The notes under the pieces are model-generated. The model was not told the DNA's origin and made no database searches. It was given only the letters and a program-made list of their open reading frames with translations. A stretch of 64,000 nucleotides of DNA from Tetracladium setigerum (Eukaryota > Ascomycota > Leotiomycetes > Helotiales): contig PZJY01000004.1 in NCBI GenBank assembly GCA_031472005.1, forward strand, positions 3,322,556 through 3,386,555, given 5' to 3'. This document shows positions 48,254 to 58,969 of this stretch, piece after piece (the stretch's first letter is position 1; every line of letters starts with the position of its first letter). The position numbers and the translations under genes were made by a program.

Positions 48254-49387
48254 ATGGGTTCGTTATACCATGCCGCCGCGCCAGCTTATCTGGACTGGAG
48301 ATGTTTCAAAGCAAACGGCGTCAACCTGGGCAGCTGGTTCTGCCTGGAGCATTTCATGATACCACAATTCTTCGATGAACATGGCAAAGGAGGCACAGAT
48401 GAGTGGACGCTGTCTGAGAACCAAGGCGCCGACAAAGCTCGCATCTTAGAAAAACACTTTGAGACCTTTTTCACCGAGGAAGACATCGACAAATTCGCAG
48501 CTCAAGATGTCAATTTGCTTCGCATACCGACGACATATGCCGTGTGGACCAGCGTGCCAGGCTCGCCACTCTATCACGGAAATCAAGCTCAGATTCTGAA
48601 ACGGATCGCAACTTACGCAATCGAGAAGTACGGCATGCACATTGTGATCGATATACATTCTCTGCCTGGAGGCACCAATTGGCTGGAGATTGGTGAAGCG
48701 ACAGGTCACGGAGCATGGTTTTACAGCGAGAAAAACCTCGAATTTTCGTACGGGGCGGTTCGAGCTGCAATGGAATTCATACAAGCCTCGGGACACCCGG
48801 AATCTTACACCTTGTCACCAGTCAACGAAGCCGTTGATAACAAAGACCTTCGAACTTTTGGGACTGACGCCGCCCTGTCTCCCAAAGCAGCAGACTGGCT
48901 TCTGAGATACTTCAAAGGTGCCATTGAAATAATAGAGTTAATCAATCCCAAGGTTCCGGTCATGATACAGGATTCATTCCGTGGTGAGGCCTTCTGGGCA
49001 CCAAAATTGCCAGCCTCTGCCAACGTAGTGATAGACGTGCATCTGTATTATTTCGCAGGAAGACAGGTCAAGTCCGACGGCGTGACGGAGATGATGGTTC
49101 GCGATGCCAAATTTGTATCCGGCTCCAATACCTTTCCGGTCATTATTGGAGAATGGTCGGTGGAAGCAGAATTTGACAATAAGTTGGCGAACCGCAAAGC
49201 CCATTTCGAAGTCGGAAGATATCTCTGGGCCAAGTACGTACAAGGAAGCTGTTATTGGTCTGCAAAGATCACAGGCACGGCAGATATACATGGTGAAGGC
49301 GAGAAAAAGGACTACTGGAGCTACCATGACTTAATTCAGGCCGGAGCAGTCACGCCTGTTGACCCGAACTTCAAATTTGTGGAATAA
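48254..49387 (+). CDS. GH5 exo-beta-1,3-glucanase-like enzyme
   Basis: A single exon of 377 residues. NGVNLGSWFCLEHFMIP near the N-terminus, IDIHSLPGG and the two catalytic Glu residues (SPVNEAV, Glu 192, acid/base; IIGEWSV, Glu 300, nucleophile) place it in the GH5 subfamily that includes fungal exo-beta-1,3-glucanases. It lacks the signal peptide of classical Exg1-type enzymes and starts directly with the catalytic domain (MGSLYHAAAPAYLDW). This suggests an intracellular glucosidase acting on glucans or glycosylated compounds. It may work with the divergent GH78 enzyme to trim rhamnose and glucose from plant glycosides, which is an inference from position. Confidence 0.88.
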   Translation: MGSLYHAAAPAYLDWRCFKANGVNLGSWFCLEHFMIPQFFDEHGKGGTDEWTLSENQGADKARILEKHFETFFTEEDIDKFAAQDVNLLRIPTTYAVWTSVPGSPLYHGNQAQILKRIATYAIEKYGMHIVIDIHSLPGGTNWLEIGEATGHGAWFYSEKNLEFSYGAVRAAMEFIQASGHPESYTLSPVNEAVDNKDLRTFGTDAALSPKAADWLLRYFKGAIEIIELINPKVPVMIQDSFRGEAFWAPKLPASANVVIDVHLYYFAGRQVKSDGVTEMMVRDAKFVSGSNTFPVIIGEWSVEAEFDNKLANRKAHFEVGRYLWAKYVQGSCYWSAKITGTADIHGEGEKKDYWSYHDLIQAGAVTPVDPNFKFVE

Positions 49388-50238
49388 TTTGGTCGACAGA
49401 GGAATTGGGTAGTAGGGAGAATATGGGGGTTATTTACTAATGACCGGGGTCCCCACACAAGTAAAATGACGGTACGATGGGTGATGGAAAGGGTTGTATC
49501 AAATCGCGCACAAAATAGGGTCAAACGGGGCACAACGACAGAATTCGCTGTACGCCTTATTTATGTTTTCATGCTAGTCAATATGATGTATGATCAATGC
49601 TATCTTTGGTGATACCTTGTTGTTCAGCATTTCAAAGTTTTTTGAGGCAGTGGGCATTTTACAGTTGTAATTTTGTTAGTTACAAGCAGTTGTTGCAACA
49701 CGAATGGTATAGTGATCAATCACAAGTAATAGAAATGGACCATAGTACTCTGCTATACGTTAAGTCAATTCACATCCCGTGCAGGGCAAGTAGCTATGCC
49801 ACATGCATTTGTCAGAATGGGTTGGCGTAGTCATGCACTAACCCTGATAAATGTCTCTACACTTGGATAACCTGACTAAGTAGTTCACCATGTCATGTGA
49901 TGCGCATGACAGGAAAAAGGAGCGGTGATATGGTTGATCAATAGTTTTTGATATCCCGAAAGTGCGAATATTTCTCATAATGACCCGACTGAAAGGCCCA
50001 CGGTATCTGTGGGGTTTTGGCAAACGCGTTCCAGAATGCTGGTGGCCGTGAAAAGTATGAATGTAGACCATTGAGGACGTCCTTACCCCATTACCCCGCA
50101 CACGGCGGCGAATTCGAATGGCGGCGGCGATATTTGTTGGCGTCTGCCATATGCCCTGAAAAATCAGACAATCGGCGGAGCAAATGATCATCTTGCTCGT
50201 TGCGTTTGATCGCATCCTCAGTTCTGCGGACAATTCCA
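49388..50238. other. Intergenic region
   Basis: About 850 bases, covering the GH5 3' end and the promoter of the Zn2Cys6 gene. A 218-codon minus-strand frame (49838..50494) overlaps the DNA-binding exon and is treated as a shadow. Confidence 0.45.
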
Positions 50239-52170
50239 ATGGAGATCTTTGCGTTCCATTCTGCGACAGGTGAGTTCCTTGACAGCTAGCTCTATGTACT
50301 GTATTGTACAGTAACCTTAATCTGATCAACAAATTCAATTCAGTGTTCAGCGCCCCCTCCACCAACCTGCGTAGAGCGTGCGACGAGTGTAAACGACGGA
50401 AGAGGAAGTGTGATACCAAACCTCCGCAATGCTCGCTCTGTGCTGGGAGCAACATTGAATGCAGATATAGCATTCCCAGAAGGCGAGGTCGCAAACCCCG
50501 AGTTAGGGCGACGTCACTTGATGGCCATCCAGGTGTTGCTCAACGTGATAATTCACATGATGCCATGATCACGGAGGACAGTCGTGTTGCCTCGCTGATG
50601 CCGACGTCTCAGCGCACCCAAGATCTGGCTCAACGTGTCCTGTCCCAGCAATCGAACGATCGAAGAGAAGAGGAGGTAGTGCTGACACCAGCATCGAGCA
50701 ATTGGAGTCTTCAGGCTTTGACCGTTCATCAGCTGCTCGTCCATGCCACGAAGGGCATAGGAATTGAACTAGATACCTTCGCAGAGGGCTGTATCGATCT
50801 GTTTATGCAAAGATGTTTTCCAACCTTCCGCTCATCAGTCCTTCTCTGCTTCGAGAGAAAGTACATCTTCTGCTACCAAGTGCTTCATACCTTTTCACGA
50901 CCGTCCCATACCCAACCACTCCCGGTCATGATCAGCAGGGCACTGGAATAGTTGAACTGCGCGCCTACTGTCTTTTGACAGCTTTATGTGCCTTCATGTG
51001 TCAACAAGGGGATGCGTGTGCAACTGGCCATCACTCTGAACTGGTTGGCCCTCTTCTCCAGGCCTCACGACAGATGCTCCTCTGCTGGGAAGACCAAGAT
51101 GTTCGGTACCCAGACTCCAGCTCCATGATCATCCGTATTCTTCATGCGGCAGCCCTGCATGCACTGGGAAAGAAACAGCTGTCATGGTATACCATGGGAC
51201 AAGCGCAGAGAATAGCATTAGCAATGCGTCTTTACGACGAGGAGTCGTTTGTAGGAGTGGCACCCGTGGAGTCACAACTACGGAGAAACGTGTTCTGGGT
51301 ACTCTATATTGCTGACAAGTCTGCATATATCATGGCGGATGTTCCCACTACATTTCACGAAATTGGATTAACGCAACCTCTTACAACAAAGCTATTGTCA
51401 CAAACAGAACCTTGTCTAATAGACAGAGAAAAGGATGAATATGCCTGGCCATTTGAGCGTCAGTTACAAGGAGCACTACCAGTATGCTTCCGAATTTGGA
51501 ACATGGCAACCGATCTTTTGCTTGACATGAAAATCTGGTCGCGCATACGGATTAGGTCGGACGGTTCTGACGCAGGCGAAAGTACATTCGCTATGAGCAT
51601 GATGCGTTCCTACATGAAGTTTAACAATGCCATGGATACACTTCCGGCTTGGCTTCGTAACCCTCTTAGTCACATTGTGTCGAACGATATGACGACTGCA
51701 TTTCAGAGACAAATGTTCTGGATACAACGGGCAGACCTGGTGATCACATATCATTGTCTGCGGTTTAAAATCTTACAAAGCGCGTCTCAGCAAGGCTTTT
51801 GTACTCTTCTAGGCATCACAGATAATGAGGAGATGTTGGCTCTGCACATGATTGAGATAACGCAAGATCTACTTGCTGCTTGCGAGGAGATTCCGTTTGA
51901 GGCGCTGCTCGCAAATGGAGAGCCTTTGGTATTTACTTCTCATCATGCTCTTTGTTCATACATATATACCAGATTGAGGCTAATCGATTTGCTGAGCAGG
52001 TCGAAAAATTTCGGCAGCTGGGAATAAAATTACTGGAGATTGCGGCTAAATTCGAGGGCCGGTCAATTTCACATCGAGCCCGATCGCTTTTCTCAAATTT
52101 AATCGACGTGATTGCTCGATTAAACTCTAGAGTTTCGGACGAATTGACGGAAGATGTTGTACTATTATGA
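50239..52170 (+). CDS. Zn2Cys6 transcription factor with fungal-specific domain
   Basis: Exon 1 is 50239..50269 and exon 2 starts at 50344 (TTCAATTCAG acceptor). The binuclear zinc cluster begins CDECKRRKRKC and is complete with six Cys; a basic linker (RRRGRKPRVR) follows. The middle homology domain contains RQMLLCWEDQDVRYP and ESQLRRNVFWVLYIADKSAY, typical of Fungal_trans. The protein should be a nuclear, sequence-specific regulator. The frame breaks at 50826..50829 and is restored by one more T, giving CFPTFPLISPSLLREK. Near the end, a 44-nt intron (51929..51972) joins ...GEPL to IEANRFAEQVEKFRQLG; an indel in the ATATATA tract is the alternative. Conceptual length is about 604 residues. 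Its position beside GH78/GH5 and a sugar porter suggests a local regulator of sugar use. Confidence 0.82.
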
Positions 52171-53886
52171 GATCCACCAACTTTCAGGTGTCTACGGAGC
52201 CCCATCTGTAAACACATGCAGAATTTGAAGGATCATCATGTTTTATCGCTTTGCGGCATGATTTTAGTTGTCTGAAAGTCTGTAGATGAAAGAACGTGCG
52301 ACCTATAACAGGAAGGGGGGAAGGGAATGTAAGAAATAATGTAGAGTTCTGGTGGGACGTATAGTCACCAACGAGGCATTGTCGAATGGAGATTTTGAAA
52401 GTCGAGACTGCTCGATGTTGAAAGAGAGCTATAGGATCTGGACCAATGCCCAAACAACTATGTATTCTATTCAAATTATGCTAGCCAGTTCTTCCAGGCC
52501 AAGTATACCATCCCGAAACATTCGAATCATAACCCGTCTCAAGTCTCCACAACACACCCACGTCCAGTAAAGTCACAAAAACTCTATCAGAACCTCCTAA
52601 CCGGAATAGAGCGCCAAATATGGTCAGCGATAACCACAATGAATCAATCAATCATGAACTGATAGCATTCGAAAGGCTCTAACACGTCTTTTTCTTCCAA
52701 CAACGCGGAATTTCCCTAGTCTGGGCCATTTTAGTACTTCATTTCTTGCGGCTTCGCAATGCATGTTGATGCCAAGCGTCAAATTGGCTTTCTCTCCCAT
52801 TTGGAAGCGATAATAGGTATTTTCAGCTCGCATAAGCACAATTATCTAATAATTAGTTGTTTACTGTGCAATAATGCAATCATCTCCTACAAGACTGAAA
52901 CATGGAAATATCAAGCGTCAATCATCTTGTGCCACGTTAGGATATCCAGTAATCCAAATGCCCCTTCCACGCACGTCATGCAGATTTCTTAACTTCATGT
53001 TTTCTGTTATATACCGAAATTGAGATTGTCCAACTACCCCCAATTGCGAATGCGACACCTGTACACTACTTCGTCTTCTCTTTCCACATCGTCAAATAAA
53101 TGTGCAACTGGGGATATTTCTAAGAGGGAAGGATGGATCGTTAGTGAGATTATAATGATAATGATTAAGAGCAAGAGGAGCTCAATCTCGTGTCAATCAG
53201 ATGCAAAGCGCAGATGAGGATGAGAAGGGGAGGGAAGCGTAGGAAAGGGCGGGAAGGAAAGTAAGATGTGAGAGAGGGATGTAGGCTTGTCAGATATATA
53301 CAGTGTAGGTATAGGTGCAGAAAGAGAAACAGTGTATATACACACACAAATGCTCTTGCCCACCTGAAGCAGCAAACAAATCACAAACAGTAAATGAATC
53401 AGTGACCATAATGTATTTCTCGACAGTGCAAATCTTAAGGCCTCTTTTCCTTCTATTCACGTATAAATAAGTGAGAGGGTCTTTTTGTTGAGTTGATGAA
53501 CCAGTTGGAGGCGGGAATGGGGAGGGGGGTGTTCTGATTCGTATGGTTTAAGTAGGTACGTAGTCGGGTATCTCTTCACTGCGAAGGATCTATATGACTT
53601 ATTTTATGGTAGGTGGTTAGGTGTTGGAGATGCGAACACTTACCATGCTGATATTTTTTCGGTAAGGTTTGGGTGGATTTGAGGTTTGGAGAGGGGGTGT
53701 GTGATATACATGCGCAAGATAGCTTTGATGCGTGATTATTGCGTTGATAATGGGATGGCTAGCTAGAGTATAAATAAGCACAAGGTTACGTTTCACGGTT
53801 ATGAAATAAGATGAAATAGGTTGTGATATATTAATTAACTACCAGCTAAGGGCAAGCGCATAAAAGCGGTGCTGACGACATCATAT
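52171..53886. other. Long intergenic region
   Basis: About 1.7 kb between convergent genes, with no supported coding region. Around 53215..53290 the plus strand is nearly all purine, followed by a short TATACACACACA tract; both are low-complexity features. Confidence 0.45.
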
Positions 53887-55733
53887 TCAAGACTTCTGAT
53901 GTGCCACCGTCTCAGCGTCTCGTACTTCAAGCGCCACCCTCTTGAAATTTCGCGTCTTAGTACCATTCTGAAACATGTAATCGATCTGACCATATGTGAT
54001 GTCCTTTGTCTCTGGGATTTGGAACCACGACAGAACAAATCCGATGGTGCAGAAACCGCAGAAGACGAAGCCGATTTTACCGCCAAGATTACCCTGATCG
54101 GCGTTGAACATGTATGGTACCACAAACGAGAAGAGCCAGGTCATGAAAGCATTGACTCCAAAGCCGAATCCGAGAGTCTTTGCACGGAGACGGACCGAGG
54201 GGATCTCGGCTGTAACGATGGGGTATGCAGTTCCTACACCGAGGTTGCCGCAGATAGCGGCGAGGAGGAGGGCTACGCCAATGAATCTGTGAGAGCGACG
54301 TTAGTCATCACAATAGCATTTTTGTTGCAGTGACATGCAACTTACCTCAATGCAGTGGTGTTCGTGGAAAAGCAACCAGCGACGCCCATACTGAGGAAAA
54401 TAGCACCGGCAGCTACAAAGCTTGCTAGGATGGAGGTGCGGCGGCCGACCTTGGTCATGACCGCCCAGGAGATCAAGGTGGCAACCATGGAAGCGCCTAC
54501 ACCAATTTGATTGATGATCAGAGACTGCGATGGACTCATGCCAGCGATGATCAGGAAGTAGGTGGAGTTGGAAATCAGAGATACACCAATGAACTGTTGT
54601 AGGCTGTGAAGGAGAGCGACAATTCTCGTCCGTCGGAAATCACTGCCTCTGAAGAGGTCGGAATAAGATGCCGCTTGACAGGTATGTGCCTCCAGGTTCT
54701 CTTGTTCGATCGTGGCCTGGATGAGCTGAAGGTGCTCATTTATGCTGGAGCTGGATCCATGAAGTCGCTTGAGTGATTTCTCCATATCTGCAATCCGCTC
54801 TTTTGTTGCGAGATAGACTGGGCTTTCCGGAACGATAGTACCTGCTATCAAAGCATACCCAGCAAAGGCCCATTGACACGCGAATGGGACCTTGAAGGCA
54901 GCTGACGAAAAAATCATGACACGGGAAAAGACAATTGAAATGGCGATCATCTGTCCTACAGTCTAAAATTCAGTTAGATAGATTTTTCGGTAAGCATCCT
55001 TGAGTACGTACTATCATGAAGGCATATAGACCGAGAAGGAACGTTCGTAGTTTGGGTGGCGAGATTTCCGAAACATACGTCTGACAGGTCGACATCGAGA
55101 TACCCATGCTTACACCCAACAAAATCTTGCCGACAAGAAGGACACCACGCCTCGTCTGAAGTGCAGAAAGATCTCCAGAGATGTATATAATCGCAGTGCC
55201 TGTTCTCGTTAGATATAGTAAGACTGGTTGGGTGACATGGTACCTACCGGCCGCCGCAATCAGCCCTCCGACGATGAACATGACGCGTCTACCAAGTCGA
55301 TCTTGGAGATAACCATTGCTTGCGGCACCAATCATGATGCCAATGGCGTTAAATGCCTGCCACAATCCAAGCCATAGCGATGGTAAGATCAGATTTTCGC
55401 CAAAGGGAGAGCCATAAAACATCCTGTAATGTAAAACCAGTTAGTACAAGTAGAACGACCAAGTGACCCCGAAACATATGATGGTTCGTTAAGGGGTACT
55501 CACGAAAACGCAGGCAAGGCGGTGATGGCTCCCTGAACCAAGATATCGAAGCCGAACAGTAGAGAACCACAGTTGGCCAGGAAGGCATATCCAATAATCC
55601 GTGGATTCTCCTTAATGGTTTGCCACAACGTTTTCTCCGTTTCGCTGGGTAAGGCGAGTGTCTGGAGGACCTCGACATGAAGGGCATTGGCTTTAGGTGC
55701 ATCGTCCACGATGCTTGCTGGGGCAGAAGACAT
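53887..55733 (-). CDS. MFS sugar/alpha-glucoside-type permease
   Basis: Exons 55733..55504, 55423..55248, 55199..55012, 54962..54346 and 54286..53887; 536 residues, all phases consistent. Sugar-porter signatures: LLFGFDILVQGAITALP (helix 1), QDRLGRRVMFIVGG, YVSEISPPKLR after helix 4, VPESPVYLATKER after helix 6, LLHSLQQFIGVSL (helix 7), MTKVGRRTS and IPETKDITYGQID after helix 12. A cytosolic N-terminus of about 45 residues resembles the maltose/alpha-glucoside group. It is probably a proton symporter at the plasma membrane. With GH78, GH5 and the Zn2Cys6 gene it completes a four-gene set for releasing and importing sugars; the substrate is not determined. Confidence 0.9.
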
Positions 55734-56377
55734 GTTGGACAGAGAGGCAAAGGAAGGGTAGAGGTATGAGGTTTGTTGTTTTTGCTACTGTTGGAAATGT
55801 AAATTCGACATGCGCAGTCCGGGATACTTATGTTGCTTCGCTTGGAAAAATCTGGGGCCCCGCATAAATCTCCTAAGTCCTGACCCAAAGGGTTAGAGAT
55901 CTGGATTATCCAGCCATTAGTTCCCAGGACTTATAAACGTTGGCCGCTACAGGCGACACAGTACTTCTCCACGTCGGCAAGTGGGGGAGGGGGCTGTACC
56001 CGAACACTGGTAACATTAATCTCCGCTCGCCACGGCGGAGTTTTAAATATCGGAGAGGATATTTTAGGCGGACAATTTGATATTTTAGTAAGCAGCAGAG
56101 TCACCTGGCCACAGCTCACTTCATCGGCTTCAGTCAGTGTGGGCTGCGGTGTGTAATGTAACCCTAACCCCTAAAAAAAATACTGTATTAATTTTTAATT
56201 TTAAGGTAATATAATAAAAGATGAAATAATATATAAGGTTTTTATTCTTTTATTCTTATATTACTTTTTATTTCCTTATCTTACTTCGAAGTGCTAACTG
56301 ACTTCACAGTCTCGGCTTCTGTCCAATTAAAGTGTGTAAATGTACTCAAGAAGGTGCTTTGGTGATCTCGAACAATT
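55734..56377. other. Transporter promoter and AT-rich segment
   Basis: The left part is the promoter of the permease. From about 56165 to 56280 the sequence is almost pure A/T with simple TTTTAT-type words. No gene is called. Confidence 0.45.
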
Positions 56378-57712
56378 TTGACAACGCCGCTGTCGACATT
56401 GAACCAATTGATGGATGGGAAGACCACGGTCTTTGCAAAATGGCCTACGCTCGAGGATACTGCCCACCAGCCGCCTGCGGATCGTCTAAAAAGACTGACG
56501 AAGGGCCATCTGTACCTTGTCTCAAGAGCGGCACATTTGCTAGCCTGGAAGCCATCGCTGCTGATGCCGCCATTATACAACGAGGTTGTATTTCTATCTA
56601 TATTGCCGAGGTCTTGTGAACTATGTTGAGAACAGCATTGACCCAATACAAAGCGATTCTCGCAGACAACTACGACGCCAAATTCAATCTCTACGCCGAT
56701 CAGATGCTCACTAGTGCACCCTCCCTTCTCCGAAACTTCTACATGACGCGAGGCAAAGAATATTTCACCTGTGTGGTGACCACCTTGACGAAGTGTTGTC
56801 TCTCCTGCGTAAACCAATGGGGGAACCCTGTAGGGAGAGAGCTGCATTGTGGAGGCTGCCGAGCATGCGCTGCGAGTGACGCTCAACTGCTATGGAGGAA
56901 CGAAACTCAAATATGCCCACCCGATAACGCCGACAGTATTTTGAATAAATATCAGACGGTTTACTGGACTATTCAAGATAAGAACAGATTCTTGAATGAC
57001 CTGGCAAGCGAGACCGGACTGGCAGAAGCAGACATCGTATGGGCAAATGGTGCACGCCCAAAGGGGGGGTACAGCACCGGTCTGTCTTGATCCTCCTCTA
57101 TGTGTCAATACCGGTCTTGACTTTGGAGTGTCGTTCTTGAAACTAGTATACGGCAAAGCAGGCATCGCAAACCCCAAAACCATCATCAGCTCAGCTCTTG
57201 GCCAAGTCGAAAGTATGCCATTGGAAATGGGCAGAGCCATCGATGCGTTAGTAGATCAGTCATACAAAAGATTTGGCGACGATGTTGTTGATGCTGCTTC
57301 TGTTCCGATTTTTATGATTGTCCAGGCAGCCGAGTCCATGCAAAGCGTCATCGAAATTGGGGAGCAGATCGAAGCTGCGAAGAAGAAGCAGTTTATCCTG
57401 CTATGTCCAAGTGCGTTCCTGATGCTTGTCCCATTTGTCGGCTCAGCGGTAGCGAATATCCCTCGTTTCGTGCTTTTAGGACGGGATATTGCTTTTGCTG
57501 GTGGGGTAGGCCTTGAGATTTATGAAGTTGTCACCACTGAAGAAAATTCGCCGTTCATGATTTTTAACCTGATTGTTGGGCTCGGCGCTTTCGCCGATAT
57601 AGTGAACATCAGAAACGCTGCTAATATCCGCCGGGGTATGGATACAGCTACAGTCGCTAGGCTTGGTCCGATAATTGCGGCGAGATTGGGCACACCATCA
57701 ACAATGCGATAA
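56378..57712 (+). pseudogene. Remnant of a GH18 chitinase/killer-toxin-like protein, C-terminal part only
   Basis: Three overlapping frames together match the C-terminal region that follows the GH18 domain in large fungal class V chitinase/killer-toxin-like proteins: HQPPADRLKRLTKGHLY, then TQYKAILADNYDAKFNLYA with a Cys-rich segment (CCLSCVNQWG), then AIDALVDQSYKRFGDDVV and hydrophobic segments to 57712. Frames change near 56600-56640 (more than once) and again at a run of seven G at 57064..57070. No chitinase catalytic domain, LysM or signal peptide is found upstream, where AT-rich DNA begins. So this is a 5'-truncated copy, probably non-functional. Some frame changes could be base-calling errors, but the missing catalytic part cannot. 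Confidence 0.7.
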
Positions 57713-58188
57713 CAGCTTGTAGAAGGTGAAATTTCGTCTTTCTCATGTGTCGATAGCCTGTTCCAGGAATGAGAGTTGGCTCATTAGAATCGTGATGAGG
57801 ATATGCAGAAAATTGAGCCTTTCGGCCATTTCATTTGTCGATATCGGAAGCATTAACCATGGTGCCATCTCTTTTCGAAAATGTGTTAGCTAGGCTGGTG
57901 ACACTTTGTTCTCCCAATACTCGAGGGGTGTTTTATTTTAATGTGTAAAATTAGCAGAACAGCTCAGGCAAATTTAACTTACCTGTGATCTTGTCTTCGA
58001 TCGCTTAAGCAAGTGTTCAACCGTACTGCTTTCACCACGTAGAGATCCAAAGAGAGTTCGGTTGAGTGCTTCTTTAGCATTATTATTGAAAGGAACTAGA
58101 ATGCTGTTGGCCCACCACTTTCACATCTAATCACGAGCATAGACAGTTGAATTTGTAGTGAACCTGAGTAAATATATCGGTAACTCCG
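57713..58188. other. Intergenic region
   Basis: Lies between the remnant and the 2EXR gene; no coding region was seen. Confidence 0.4.
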
Positions 58189-58856
58189 TCACATTTTGGG
58201 GAATGGGCGAATTATCGTGGTTCCTATAGCATTAAAAATGTCGTCTTCGTCAATAATGTCCACACCAAATTGGAAACCGTCTTGTTCGCCCATACATGAT
58301 ATCTCCGGATAAACAGATCCATCCACGAGCCCCCTCAATTCATCAAACTGGCCCTTCACTATGGATTCCGCGGAAGCTGTAGAACAGCGATTCCAATCCC
58401 GACTCACGGCCTTAAGTTCCTCCAGCGCTTTCAAGGTCCCCGCGGAATCAGATCTAAAGAAGCGGCCATGAAAGACATCACAGTCATCAACCGTGAATGC
58501 GATTTTGCAAATGTAGCCACGCTCATACGCAGAGAAAGGAAAGTGAACAAAAGATCCCAATCGGAAATCATAAGCCGGTCAAGTGCAAAGTTGATGTATG
58601 TGTATAGAGGTTCAAGGCCGTAGGTGAAGGCACGTGTGTAGACCTGGAGTGCCCCGGCACGTGATTCAGAGCAGACTTGAGTGAGAATTGGAGGTGGTGT
58701 ACGTGGCTGGAAGTAGAGAAGGTCTTTGTCGGAACCGCATTTCCAATTGGTTTTCCTGCGGATGGGGGTATTGCGAGGTTCATGAAGGATGATGGACCAG
58801 ATTTGGAGCCGAATCTCTTGTGGTAAGATGGGAAAAAGGTGGAACGTTTCTATCAT
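58189..58856 (-). CDS. 2EXR-domain protein
   Basis: About 222 residues from ATG at 58856. FHLFPILPQEIRLQIWSIIL at residues 5-24 is the start of the 2EXR domain (formerly filed with F-box-like fungal proteins), followed by LTQVCSESRAGAL. The family is very large in plant-associated ascomycetes and has no established biochemical function. The frame breaks in the plus-strand CCC run at 58556..58558: one more base joins DRLMISDW to GSFVHFPFSAYERGYI without a gap. It is divergent from the CHAT gene, with only 113 bases between the start codons. Confidence 0.72.
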
Positions 58857-58969
58857 ATCTGAAGAATGAGGGCGGAGATGAGGGTTCTTGGATGACAGTG
58901 AAGGATGTGAAAGCTAAATAGATTGAGGAGGTTGTGGCGAACGTGATATATTCTGCCGACAGTTAAAAA

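Noticed and set aside
49838..50494. 218-codon minus-strand frame overlapping the zinc-cluster exon
   Set aside because: Antisense to a clear Zn2Cys6 domain and lacks any recognised feature.
56158..56175. Telomere-like CCCTAACCCC
   Set aside because: Barely two units in the middle of a gene-bearing region; not a telomere or a meaningful interstitial array.
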